Assembly (NCBI RefSeq): GCF_964019385.1
Contig: NC_088649.1
Span: 25,330,017 to 25,394,016 of the forward strand
Reading direction: 5' to 3'
Source of the DNA: Sycon ciliatum
Lineage: Eukaryota > Porifera > Calcarea > Leucosolenida > Sycettidae
Length of the DNA stretch: 64,000 nucleotides
A program made the position numbers and the translations under genes. Under the pieces are notes generated by a model. That model was given only the letters and a program-made list of their open reading frames with translations, was not told the origin of the DNA and searched no databases. How positions within the stretch are numbered: position 1 is the first letter of the stretch; every line of letters begins with the position of its first letter. This document shows, in pieces, positions 30,729-41,798 of the stretch.

Positions 30729-31100
30729 CAGGGCCGGCGGAACCGGTCAGGCTGGTCCGGCCATGGCCGGACCACTTTCCCAGCTGGATGGTCCATGTGA
30801 TTCGTGCAAAACCGATGTAAAAAAATCCAGAGGTACATGGCTCGACTGTACTGCCGACGTGTGATGTGCTTCGAAGTAGCTCAGGACTCCATGACCGGCA
30901 CTGTATGGCTTTAATGATATGGATAAAAAAAAGTTGTGTTTGTGTTCTTTTACTATAATTTTCTGCATTTTCTGGAGCCTTAAGAGGTGCCCAAATTCGC
31001 TCTATTTCACGGAAATTTTAAATATTTCTCCCGGGGGAGGTCCCCCGGACCCCCCTCAACGGTTGGCCGGACCACTCCAAAACTCCTTCCTCCGGCCCTG
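30729..31100. mobile_element. hAT-type MITE, CAGGGCCGG ends, TACCT duplication
   Basis: Starts CAGGGCCGG and ends CCGGCCCTG, with TACCT on both sides (30724-30728 and 31101-31105). GGCCGGACCACT occurs inverted/direct near both ends. The ends and 5-bp duplication match those of the larger element at 55575-57256. Confidence 0.65.
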
Positions 31101-31174
31101 TACCTGTAGCACCTGCAAGAATGTGCAGTACATGTAGCATACTTTCTCTGTTGCTGTTTCAGTTGCCGCCATGT

Positions 31175-31490
31175 TGCTAAAGAAAGGTTCAGTAGAGAGG
31201 TTCTGCAAAACGAAAATTCGAACGAAGTTTCGCGACAGTCCTTGCGAAAGTGTGTACGAACTTTGCGTTCTGCATATTTCCGTAGTTTGCGCCGGGCAAT
31301 TGCGCCAAGTGCACGTACGCCATGACCCGATCTCACGAAATTTCCTACGACGGTTCATTTCGCGTTCCCTGCAAGTTTCGCGTCCAAAGTTGCGAAAGTT
31401 CGTGCGAAGTTTCACACTTCATGATCTGATTATGTAGAGCGAAAGTTTGTACGCATTTTCGTTTTGCAGAATCTCTAGTGACTCTTTTCT
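31175..31490. mobile_element. MITE with GTTCTGCAAAACGAAAAT ends
   Basis: GGTTCTGCAAAACGAAAATT (31198) is opposed by CATTTTCGTTTTGCAGAATC (about 31452), with many TTCGCG / CGAAAGT words between. Outer limits and target duplication uncertain. Confidence 0.5.
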
Positions 31491-32342
31491 TTCATACGAG
31501 GCGAGTCAATGAGTCGGTGTGGCTTAGAATCTTTCGCTGTAGAAGAAATCTATTCGTATTTCTATTGGAGAAATAATTGTATTCACTGGTTATAAAATAG
31601 GTTAAGACAAACTCACATAATAAATACCATCGGTCCCTTGGTGTTCGTCCTAAAGAGGTTCGACTGGATATCATTCATACTCACCAAAATATGTGTATTA
31701 AAAGATTTTATTAGCATGGAGTGCCTTGTTTATCTCTCAGTACCTCCAACCATAGCCTTGCCCCTTTTATCCTCAGGATCAGTGTAGTTGTTGGAACGAG
31801 GCGTCAGACTCAGCAATGTATTTGTTTACATTTTAATACATGTTTATTGTTCCTCTTTTGCTGTGTTGTTTTAGAAAATCGTGGACTAACAGTTTGATGT
31901 CATTGAACCTTTTCCAAAAGTTGTATTGACATCAACAGGATTACGATTTCAGTGCAATATGATGCCGGATGACCTTATCACGATAACCCATGATTATAAA
32001 CCATTATACCGGTAAACACAGAATCAACAAAAACATCCGCGACACGCACCTGGCGCATGGCTACATTTCTCAAATAAATCTGATCGAGGGTGGGGAAATC
32101 TGAAATATCTCAAAGGCAAGACAATTTTATGACATAGTCATGAAATTCTGCAACAGCAACATGCACAGAATGACCTCCGTATAAAAAAAAGTATCACCGC
32201 CACTACTCACATGTTTCCCCGCAGAAGAACATGCATTATGCTAGTGCCATTTTCTGCAAGAAAAGGCTTGCACATCAGTGCGTATAATACGTTATTGATA
32301 TGATGTGAATTGTGAAGGCAATCATTTACATATTGATGTAGG
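31491..32342. other. No gene or element recognised
   Basis: AT-rich sequence with only short frames; nothing supported. Confidence 0.4.
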
Positions 32343-32382
32343 CAAGAGTACATAACTACAGTTATGTAGTTATGTACTCTTG
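32343..32382. repeat. Perfect 18-bp-arm hairpin
   Basis: CAAGAGTACATAACTACA is opposed by TGTAGTTATGTACTCTTG with a 4-base centre. Near-cruciform; outside the neighbouring foldback element. Confidence 0.6.
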
Positions 32383-33017
32383 ATATAGGGCATTCCATTG
32401 ATTGGTGACAGAAAAAAACAAAAGAAATTATAGCAATAAAAACTGCTTTATGGCAGTTTTCTAAAAAAAGTTATTGTGTCCTACATGTAGTCCATGGACC
32501 CCGTCTAAAAAGTAAGAAATTAACGAAATGTGATAGCTGAAAATTAAAATTTCACACAAAACCTCACAATAATCACACACAGAATGAAAAGCTACATGTA
32601 GAAGACCTTTTCCCTCGTGATCCTCTTTCCTATGCATGCATGTTGCCAATTGTTGGTGCAGTACAAGTTTAGTGTTGAAAGCAGCATTTCAAGTGTTGTG
32701 ATCAGTATTGTGAGGTTTTGTGTGAAATTTTAATTTTCAGCTATCACATTTCGTTAAAGGGGAACTACACCCAAAAATCAAAACTTCATGGTCCGTAGAG
32801 TTTTGGACGCTGAGTCGAATGGTGAAGGTCCCACTTCGATCCGACCAAGCGTTCTTGAGATGTATCAGTTTGCAATTGTCCTTTTCGGGTCCGTGCCGTG
32901 ACGTCACAAACCCGTGACGTCATTGAGACTTGGTGATCCTTTGGCCAGATCCAGAAACACTGGGATTTCGCATCTTCTTTCTGTTTGTCCATGGAAGAAG
33001 AGGGTATTTGTGTCATC

Positions 33018-33330
33018 ATGGCTTCTGGCTGTGTTGTTGGCTACTATAATCTTACTGGTAACCCCCCTGGGATGAACCTGCACCAATTTCTGAAGGATTG
33101 TGCTTGGCACAGGCCGAGCAGTGCACCATAGCAGCTATCAAGCGACATAATTATTTGCTTGACAATTTAGGGACTACAATGTAAATCCTTCGCGTGTGTT
33201 CCAGCCATTTGGCAGAGGAGGATTTTCAGGAGGAATATTATGCACTCATCCGATGCGGACGCTGGTGGATGAAACTGTGGCGCGTCCTTTTTCGCACGCC
33301 ACACTGTGAAGTGTCAGTCGAAAAGCGGAG
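33018..33330 (+). pseudogene. THAP-domain exon (Kolobok transposase N-terminus), frameshifted
   Basis: MASGCVVGYYNLTGNPPGM, NLHQFLKD and WHR; after a frameshift CTIAAIKRHNYLLDN; after a further shift RVCSSHLAEEDFQEEYYA. These are the C2CH steps of THAP (Cys ... HxFPKD ... W..A.KR.N ... CSxHF...DF). The second Cys appears lost (CVVGYY) while Cys-x2-His is kept. It ends KRR before GTGAGTG (33331), a splice donor. A candidate next exon follows an acceptor-like TTGATTTTACAG at about 33536-33547. Confidence 0.65.
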
Positions 33331-33829
33331 GTGAGTGCAATATTTCAAAAACACTAGCTACTGTATGTAGTTCTTTCTTTTCCAAAGCATTTGTAGAATT
33401 GTTTTGGACTACATCACTACGAAATGTGAAGCTTTCCGAAACCGGCTTGATGAGGTGGACGGCAGTAGATCTCCTGTTTCCCTAGGCTATACTGCGTGCG
33501 ACTGAGTCGATGAACCTGTCTGCGATTGCTGTTCTTGATTTTACAGGAAGAAGATCAAGAGCGGCTATACCATCGGTCGCAGTGACTCACTGTTGAGCTA
33601 CGACCACTGCCACCGCCCCAAGGTTATACTTATAGGAAGGACTGTTTGCAGCGCCAGCGCCTCTAGCTGGCATGTTTTTTTCCTGTATGAACACACAGTA
33701 TGTACTGCTGATAAGCTACATCACGCAATGACCCGCAGTTCAAGGAGAGAAGATAGTCCACATGCCGCAACGGTGTACACCTATTCGGGGACTCGTTGGG
33801 TTTTCTCAGGATGGATGCAGATGAGAGCC

Positions 33830-34480
33830 AGACGTTATTATTATTGTGTGTATGCGTGCAAGCGCGTGAGTGTGTGTGTGCGCGCGCACACGCGTGAGTG
33901 TGCGCGCACGAGTGTGAGTGTGTGCGTGCGCGCGCCCGTGCGTGAGTGCGCGCACGTGAGTGTGTTTGCGCGCACGCGCGTGAGAGACAGACATTATTAT
34001 TATTGTGTGTGTGGGTGCACGCGCGTGAGTGTGTGTGTGCGCGCGCACGCGCGTGACACTGAGTGTGTGTGCGCGCGCATGCGCGTGAGTGTGTGCGCGT
34101 ACTTGTGTGAGTGTGTGTGTGTGCGCGCACATGCGTGTGCTTTTGTGTAATGTAATAATTATAACATTCCAAAGATATTCACGTCATCTATTCTGTGTTC
34201 TCCTTTATGTCATTCTCTCCCCCTTGCGGGAGGGACATGGAATGACAAGTAGTAGATGCATTGCCGTTAGTGATCCTGAGGGATGTGTGGGTATGCAACC
34301 AAGTGCATGAGTGCGCGCATGTGTGCGTGCACGAGCATGTGCACAGGCACTCGTGTGCGCACGCGCTTGTGAAATTGCGTGTCTGCGTGCGTGAGCATGT
34401 GTGACTACTATACTATGTGCCCACCAAGGTGAGCACATGTGCGTGCGTGTGTGTGGGGCGCAGGCGGATATGTGCACACA
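33830..34480. repeat. Alternating purine-pyrimidine (TG)n/(CG)n tracts
   Basis: Two blocks, 33840-34145 and 34300-34475, mainly GTGTG and GCGCGC with two similar starts (TTATTATTATTGTGTG). Strong Z-DNA candidates. Cys/Val/Arg- or His/Thr-rich frames across them are artefacts of the repeat. Confidence 0.85.
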
Positions 34481-34568
34481 TTTTAGAATGATAATCAAGA
34501 AGGACAGAGCTGTTCCGGTAATGCAGTCATGAGACACCACAGTAGGGCAAAACGCACTCAATATGCTA

Positions 34569-34596
34569 CTGTGCTGCTGCTGCTGCTGCTGCTGCT
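34569..34596 (+). repeat. (CTG)n triplet repeat
   Basis: About nine CTG/TGC units. No frame of interest. Confidence 0.85.
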
Positions 34597-34959
34597 AGAG
34601 TGCACAGCGTAATTGTTGGTACACAGCTACGTGAAATACAAGAGAACGTCTCAGCATTCTGTAAAGACTAAGTGATAATGCAAAATGTGAGAATGTATTT
34701 CGCCACAATACGAATTGAGTGCAGTCCACTTATGTGAGATAAAGCACAAGTGAACCGATACACATTGCACGACTTGCACGGAGATAATGCTAGCCATGTT
34801 ACGCAGCAAACTCCATGTACAGGAGTACGAGTGAGGAGACTATTGATCTGAGTACTGTGCGAATACAAAATTTCACACAATTTACGATATGAAGAGAACG
34901 ATTCGATTTGTGAGCATTACGTAGGACTATACTGTGAAAACACTTACGGATTGTCAGGG

Positions 34960-35170
34960 TTGTCTGAGCTGGTTTGGCTGCCGCTTCATTTCGAAATAGC
35001 CCAGCCAACCGGTTGCCAGATGTTGCTGATGGAGAGCGACTTCTCCAATTGCAGTAATGGGGCTGTTAAGTGATGACGTCGCAGTTCCTTCGATACGCAT
35101 AGCAACGATCCCACTGGGGACAAACAAAAGTAGCGTCGTCTCCACCGAACCAGTTGTCATAGGCAACATA
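34960..35170 (-). repeat. Inverted internal copy of 37960-38090
   Basis: Read on the minus strand, GACAACTGGTTC, ACTTTTGTTTGTCCCCAGTG, GTTGCTATGCGTATCGAAGG and CTTAACAGCCCCATT match the plus strand at about 37978-38085. Either an internal duplication of the transposon or a nested related element. Confidence 0.55.
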
Positions 35171-36414
35171 TAGGAATCGTGTACATTTCTTCGTTTCTTC
35201 TTTGCTGTTTTCAGTGAGTGTTTTGTTTTCTCTTTGTCCTTGATCTCGACGGTGTTGTCGTGCTCATTACCTTACTGAGACGTCTCTTGTGACTGTAGCC
35301 AGTGTCACGGAGGATTTTATTGGCGTGACGAGGTAGATCGCCGAGATCGAGCGTGAAAAACGCTCTGCATTAGTAGCTCCTGTAGAATGTCTTCTGGGAT
35401 GGCGTATCCTTGGTCAACAAAGCCAAGGTGCAAGACAGCATAAGAGATCGTGTAAACGATGTGAACTCCAAAAGGTAAGCTCCTGAACAAGTGGAAAGAT
35501 ATGTGTATTTACAAACTCTCTCTTCATCCATCGATTGCCGCTATGCATTGCATTTTGTCTGCACAGATAATCTGGACAAATAAATTATATATATATATTA
35601 TTGTAACTGGAGAGTGCAATCGTGCTTGGGACCCATCCCAATGTCATCACATGGCTGTGGTAACTAGTGTATACCTGCACCTGGGAGAGTTTTTCCTCAA
35701 CTGAGACGGAGTGTAGGTGGATGGATTATGAGAAATGCGAAGATGTGGAGTAAGTTGTGTCGAAGAAATGTGTAATAAAATAAAATTTACTTTACACTCA
35801 AACATACACTGTACATGTACATGTAACATCATGATACTGATTATTCCATCTTCATATCTCCGCAACAGGTACGCCATACGCACCAAATACATGGTGTGTG
35901 TGCACGCTCGCGCTTGCGTGCGCGCGTACATGCACACACTCTCATGCGTGGCCGGATGAACAGACCACGCATTTGCACGAGGTGTCCGTTATGTCATTGG
36001 AGTGCTGTACTTTATGACTTTATTCCAAAATAGTATGTCTTGCCCCTGTCAAATGGAGTTTGTGTCTATGCTCAGCGGGTATCGGGCCACGACACCACAC
36101 TGCAGTCAGCGCTTGAATTAAAATAGCACTTCATGGATTATTTTAACTAATTTCCTTTGCGTTTACATGTACTTTGTTGAGCCCGTGGTTTCATTTCTGT
36201 GTTCTGTTATGATTGGCCTCTGGAAATAATCAGAGTGGATATCATTTTTTGTCATATGTGTGTGCCTTGTGCAACAGGTTCAAGGCTAGATGCACTTCAC
36301 ATTCGGCATGCGATCTCGGCGTCTGGGACCTGATAACGTCTTGGTTGGATGGGTAATCGAGGATGATACTACTCGGCACACCAATGTACATGTCAATGTA
36401 ATTTTTTACTTTTT

Positions 36415-36740
36415 CAGAGCTGCACTATTTACAGACGAATGTGTCTGTTAGAGAGGAAATAAATCGTATTCACAAACAAGTCCCACTTATTGTTTCTGTT
36501 CGTAAAAGGAAATTGCAATTTTTTGGTCATATTGTTCGTTCCGGCTGTTTGTCATTGACTGTTCTTCAGGGTTGTGTTGCTGGAGGTCGTTGCCGAGGCA
36601 GGCCCAGAATGTCATGGCTTGATAATATTATTTCATGGACTGCACTTGACGTGCAGTCCCTGCTCGCTGCTGCACGCGATCGGTTTTTATGGCGCTCACT
36701 TGTTCATACTTGCTCTGTGACGCCCCGACGGCCTTAGGGC
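36415..36740 (+). pseudogene. RTE-like LINE C-terminal remnant
   Basis: RKRKLQFFGHIVRSG, TVLQGCVAGGRCRGRPRMSW, LDNIISWTALDVQ and AARDRFLWR: the typical C-terminal tail of endonuclease-reverse-transcriptase LINEs (GHI.R, GRRxRGRPR.xWLDxI, A.DR..WR). It is intact only from about 36441. Lies inside the Kolobok-like element, so it inserted there. Confidence 0.7.
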
Positions 36741-37439
36741 TATGGGCTTGTGATGACTATTTACGTCTTGATGCTTACTTCGGTGCTAGCGTGTTTCCCC
36801 CGGATTATTTCTATCATCATGCGTGTTCTTGGGCTGAGCGAGCACATGCACGAGTGTGCAGCTATAACCCCGTGTATCTTTGGTTACACTTTGTTCTGCA
36901 ATGCATGTACCTTGTAACAGTATGTGCTTGCACTGCTTTGTGTCGCCTGAGTATTCCAGGACTATTCAGTGCATAAGACCCAGGTTGGTTTGGTTGCCGG
37001 ATGATCTCTTGTTGCGTCGCTCTGTGTTTTGTATTCATCAATTTTTGGGCTTGAGAATTGAGCTGGTGTGTGGTTCCCAATATCAAAACATCATGCTGGT
37101 GCTCTGTGTTTTGATTATCGACTGTCCGAGCAGTCGCGATTCATTACCAGAACGGTCAACACTGTAGTCTCTTGACGTGTTTGTCTTTTTGTGTTTTCGC
37201 CGGGGGAATTAGCGGTGACGTTGCACATAGAACGGCAGTGTTGCATCACTGGACGACCCTGCCTCTGACTTCATGTCCCCAGGATCTGGTGCAGATACAC
37301 CAGACAGTCACTTCCTGTAAACACGCAAACAGCAAAAGAAGAGATCCCGCAAATCAGGAAAAACCATTGTGGAAAATATCGAGTAGATCATACACCATTC
37401 AATAATCTGGAGTAATTACAGTGAGACAAACACTTCACT

Positions 37440-37440
<1 letters not shown>

Positions 37441-37488
<48 letters not shown>
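37441..37488 (+). repeat. (CT)n microsatellite
   Basis: About 24 CT units. Confidence 0.95.
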
Positions 37489-37493
<5 letters not shown>

Positions 37494-38034
37494 CTTCCAA
37501 AATACCCTGTAACAATTTCCTAGAATTATTTTATTTTAATATTATTCTCAGGACATCATTCTGAACATAATAACTTCTTCCATGGGTCTTCAATCACCAC
37601 GGAGGGCGAGAATATATCTAAGTCATGCAGTTTACGGGAGGTGCGAGCTGTCATGGATATAGAGGCTGATATTATTGTGCCAGCGTGAGGGCAGAGACAG
37701 AAAGAAGACACTGATTTCTTGAACAACTCACCTACATATAATCGAATCCACAGGGAGCGCTCGTACTTTGATCCATCAGGACGCGAAGAATCTTCAAAGC
37801 ACTCTCAAACACGGAGTTTTACAGTGGGCAGCCAATTTCACAGCCATTATGAAGGCCCTCGACGACTACAGGAGATTTGTAGAGGAAAGAACAAGGAGTA
37901 AACAGCGACAACAATCGCTTGAAGAAAAAGCAAAGAAAAACTGCTCTCTCTCCAGTCATTTAGATGCTGTTGCCTTTGACAACTGGTTCCATCCAGAGGA
38001 CGCGACTTTTGTTTGTCCCCAGTGCTCTCCGTTG

Positions 38035-38229
38035 CTATGCGTATCGAAGGGGCCGTGACGTCACACTTAACAGCCCCATTTCTGCTTCATCCACATTTAC
38101 AGCCCGAATTGAAGCCACCGCTTGCGCTGCCATATCCTTTCCTGAAAATTTCGGCTCATGCCCGAAGCCAAACATTTTCAGCTCAGGCTCTGAGCTTTCA
38201 AGCTCGTCTGATACGTCGGAATCGCTCAT
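38035..38229 (-). CDS. Short acidic ORF of unknown function near the right TIR
   Basis: MSDSDVSDELESSEPELKMF followed by GFGHEPKF, about 64 residues, on the strand opposite the THAP exon. Acidic Ser/Asp starts like this are common in second ORFs of DNA transposons, but no domain was identified. May be a first exon or chance. Confidence 0.25.
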   Translation of the reverse strand: MSDSDVSDELESSEPELKMFGFGHEPKFSGKDMAAQAVASIRAVNVDEAEMGLLSVTSRPLRYA

Positions 38230-38736
38230 GGTGAGGACGTCTTTGTCAGAACTATTCCTTTCACATACCAAAATACCTGTACTTCTGAGCTTGGCCCAGG
38301 CAAGCGAGTCTCAATGACGTAGAAGGGCGTGTTGGGGGTGTGTCGCGGCCGCATGACGTCATGGCGCGTCCCCCGAAAATACAATTTAAACCGAAGATAT
38401 CTCAGGAACGCTTGGTCGGATCGAAGTGGGACCTTCACCATTCGACTCAGCGTCCAAACTCTACGGACCATGAAGTTTTGATTTTTGGGTGTAGTTCCCC
38501 TTTAATTTCTTACTTTTTAGACGGGGTCCATGGACTACATGTAGGACACAATAACTTTTTTTAGAAAACTGCCATAAAGCAGTTTTTATTGCTATAATTA
38601 CTTTGTTCTTGCCCGTACAAGAGGCTTTTGTAGGTTTGGAATCAAGGGTTTTCGTAGGGTACCGGGTAAGTACTTTTTCATGTACAGTACAATATAGTAC
38701 AGTACTGCATGCGGCAAGTAGGACTCGCCCATCCGC

Positions 38737-38755
38737 CCCCCCCCCCCCCCCCCCC
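38737..38755 (+). repeat. Poly-C tract
   Basis: About 20 C in a row, a possible source of sequencing length error. Confidence 0.9.
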
Positions 38756-38964
38756 AAGCGTCGAGGAGGTAGGGGCGCTCTGGCCTGTTGGCGGGATTTT
38801 ACGGTAATTGTAGTTTTGTCAACAAAACCGCATGCACACTATCCTTCGTTTGTACGTAGTACGAACGTATTTGACACACGTGCTGTGAGTTTTCGTAACC
38901 CCCAAAACTGGCAAAAGTGTGCAACTCTACATATGGGGTCTCTTTGTGCGTACCACTCATTTTG

Positions 38965-39023
38965 TCTATCGTACAGACTTTCAACTGAGCCTGAACTCGA
39001 CCCGGGTTGAAATTTCTCATGTA
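38965..39023. mobile_element. Fragment of the ACATGAG MITE family
   Basis: CTATCGTACAGACTTTCAAC and CGACCCGGGTTGAAATTTCT followed by CATGTAA match the inverted start of 22414-22814. Confidence 0.6.
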
Positions 39024-39417
39024 ACCAAATTTGCAAAGCCTTACAGTATAGCATTAGTGAATGAACCCGGTACATGTAGTCCCGCACAGTTCTTCTTTCA
39101 CAGTCATCAGTACCATTGCCAAGAGAAGGAGCACTTTGGCCCAGCTTTTCCGAAAAGCACTACTAGTACTGGTATTTCTTTGTACGACCAATTGGCATTT
39201 CGCAACAGAAGGAGGGCTGTCGAGAGAGGGAACCCAAGTTCCTATGTGGCATAATATCTTTGGATCTCACAGGCTGTTTGCAACGAAGACATCATGAACG
39301 CTTCAAACTTGTGTGTAAGTACTCAATATTTCTATAGCTGTTAGTTTTCTTTGTTGTCACTTGTAGACATCTACTGTGTTATCAAGAACATAATAATATT
39401 ATGATAAGGGGTCGTCC

Positions 39418-40214
39418 GTATTATTCAAAAAATTAAAAAATCCGTCCTTAGGCCATGGTAAAAAATAAAGTTGATTCTCAGGTCATGAGCCTGTGAAAAT
39501 CGGTGCGAGCGAGCGATTTTTTATTTTAATTCCCACAATTTTTTTATTTCCAAAGATAGGGTCACACATGTGTACGTCACAGATTCATAATTAATTTATA
39601 ATTATTTTATTATTCAGGCCAGGGAGTAGAAAATACCGGTATTTTACTACTCCCGGATTCATGCCTTTCGCATTGACCGTTTTCATGCACGCATATGCAT
39701 GCATAGAAATAAAAAAAAATCGTCGGTGCGCCACCAAAAATCGATGCGCGCGTACTTGAGAATCAAAGATATTTTTTACCATGGCCTTATGCAGAAAGGC
39801 CAAGGGGGTGGGTGGTCAAGAGGGCTGGCGGAATTTAATTTTTCGATTTTTCGTACTTTTTTTCCGTCAGTGACTTTCATACACTTGTTGCACTGACATG
39901 TAGTGCAATGTAGACGTAGTGTAGGATCGCAAACACCAGTATGATATAACGGTACATGACTCTTTTGTAGTTGTAGGACGTGCATGGCCGTCGGTAGACC
40001 TACTCACTTTACTTAGCTACTAGTACTTGACATTCATGTACATGTAGATGCAATCAGTGAACATGGGGTCTGGACTCAGGAGTTCTTATTTTCGAGCCTC
40101 GCATCGGTAAAAATCAAAAAATTAATGGAAAAAAATGGGAGGTGGGTGGGTGGGTCAGAGAAAATTTTGCGCGAGGACGGATTTTTTAATTTTTCGATAA
40201 TTACGGACGACCCC
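39418..40214. mobile_element. MITE, PIF/Harbinger-like (GGGGTCGTCCGTA ends), first copy
   Basis: Ends GGGGTCGTCCGTATTATTC and, inverted, GGGGTCGTCCGTAATTATC, with further TIR match through AAAATTAAAAAATCCGTCCT. TAA flanks (39415-39417 and 40215-40217). Interrupted by the nested MITE. Confidence 0.75.
39451..39786. mobile_element. Nested MITE, TTA target, with visible empty site
   Basis: Ends GGCCATGGTAAAAAATA and TATTTTTTACCATGGCC, flanked by TTA (39448-39450 and 39787-39789). The second tandem unit has the same point with one TTA and no insertion (40358-40360). TWA duplication indicates PIF/Harbinger. Confidence 0.82.
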
Positions 40215-40317
40215 TAAGTGCAAATCGGCATGCCCTTTAATATATAGCTGTTTGTTTTCTTTGTTGTCACTTGTAGACATCTACTGTGTTATCAAGAACA
40301 TAATAATATTATGATAA

Positions 40318-40786
40318 GGGGTCGTCCGTATTATTCAAAAAATTAAAAAATCCGTCCTTATGCAGAAAGGCCAAGGGGGTGGGTGGTCAAGAGGGCTGGC
40401 GGAATTTAATTTTTCGATTTTTCGTACTTTTTTTCCGTCAGTGACTTTCATACACTTGTTGCACTGACATGTAGTGCACTGTAGACGTAGTGTAGGATCG
40501 CAAACACCAGTATGATATACCGGTACATGACTCTTTTGTAGTTGTAGGACGTGCATGGCCATCGGTAGACCTACTCACTTTACTTAGCTACTAGTACTTG
40601 ACATTCATGTACATGTAGGTGCAATCAGTGAACATGGGGTCAGGACTCAGGAGTTCTTATTTTCGAGCCGGGTATCGGTAAAAATCAAAAAATTAATGGA
40701 AAAAAAATGGGAGGTGGGTGGGTGGGTCAGAGAAAACTTTGCGCGAGGACGGATTTTTTAATTTTTCGATAATTACGGACGCCCCC
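40318..40786. mobile_element. MITE, PIF/Harbinger-like, second copy without the nested insertion
   Basis: Same family and TAA flanks as 39418-40214, with a few substitutions. Confidence 0.75.
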
Positions 40787-40812
40787 TAAGTGCAAATCGG
40801 CATGCCCTTTAA

Positions 40813-41798
40813 AACAGTTGTGGCAAGTGAAATCCAACACTTGGCATAAGGGACTGCACCATGCAGTCTTCAGCCCCTGTAGCCCTGCATACGGACAGTA
40901 CGAGGTCATTTGCTATTTTTGGACACTCTAAATAGCACCCCATTATGTTGGTTTGAAAGATAACTTAAATTTCTTTCTTGCTTTCTACTGGCACACTTAT
41001 GCTTTACCACCACCCCACACACCTGAAGGCATAGAGTTGAAGCATGCGGTCACAACTTGACCTGATTCATGGATTGCCCTGCTCTAGAAATGGTTCATGA
41101 ATCCGCCCAGCCCACATTCCTTCTCCGTTTCTCTCCGTTTTTCTTTCCTTTCAGTTGCATCTTCCTCTCTGCTCTGTTTTATTTTCTCTTTTCGTTCGTC
41201 CCTCTTGATATTTGTACTTTGTACTGTTGAGGCAACGAATCGAAATAATAAAAACCAAACCCAACCAAACCATTGAAGGTCTCTTTTTCTACTGCTTTTT
41301 CAATGCGAGCAATTATTGGACAACTAAATTAAATAGCATCTAGCAGCAGTCTGCAATGGTGTGAACGAGTAAAACTTGCCCAGGACATGAAAATGGGGTA
41401 AGGCTATGCCTATGAGACCGGCTGATATGAGTTCTAATGACAGGCCATAGCAAGCTTTTCAAGGCTTTTCAATGTGACAACCAATTTAAAGGGTCACTAA
41501 AGGTTTTTCACGGACGTAATATTAAAGAACAGAGGAGAGCACTCCAGTGTGGCCCATCTCCTTCTCATATTTCGCAAAGAGTGGAGGGCTAGCGCCGTAA
41601 CTAGCCGCTGCGTCCTTCTTGGTTAAGAAGTGCTCACTGGTGCCAGGTGAGTGGAACGCTCACACTGCTAAAAGAGATTTCTCCTGACCAGAACCCCTCC
41701 ACAAACGCACCGGTTGAGAAGGCGAGGAGACTCTTCCAGGCGGATTCAAGCTGGAAGACGTAGTCCCTGGAGTTGATGGAAGGGATACAACATCCCCC
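40813..41798. other. No gene; possible LINE 3' UTR
   Basis: A C/T-rich part ending in GAATCGAAATAATAAAAACC (about 41235-41256) resembles a LINE 3' end. AGTTGTGGCAAGTGAAATCC at about 40816 recurs inverted near 42350-42370. A minus-strand Ser/Pro-rich frame at 41660-41851 has no known family. Confidence 0.35.

Larger units (their letters stand above)
32758..38501. mobile_element. Kolobok-like DNA transposon, 5.7 kb, TTAA target, ~104-bp TIRs
   Basis: The TIRs start AGGGGAACTACACCCAAAAA and agree over about 104 bases apart from one indel and one substitution. TTAA flanks both ends (32754-32757 and 38502-38505). A THAP-domain exon lies near the left end. TTAA duplication, RR-type termini and a THAP transposase together define Kolobok. 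The interior is decayed: GT-rich Z-DNA-like repeats, an RTE-type LINE remnant and an internal inverted pair (34960-35170 against 37960-38090). Confidence 0.72.
32425..38599. mobile_element. Foldback MITE (~148-bp arms) split by the Kolobok-like transposon
   Basis: Arm 1 is 32425-32572. Arm 2 is inverted and divided into 32707-32757 and 38506-38599. The outer ends are ATTATAGCAATAAAAACTGC. Joining the flanks across the inserted element restores one arm with a single TTAA, as seen in arm 1 at 32520-32523. The element would be about 430 bp without the insertion. Confidence 0.7.
39333..40812. repeat. Tandem duplication (39333-40242 and 40243-40812)
   Basis: The two units share left flank (TATAGCTGTT ... 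TTATGATAA), element and right flank (AAATCGGCATGCCCTTTAA). The first unit is longer by a 336-bp MITE plus its TTA duplication. Confidence 0.85.

Noticed and set aside
33593..34172. Frames of 108-185 residues on both strands
   Set aside because: Produced by (TG)n/(CG)n repeats lacking stops.
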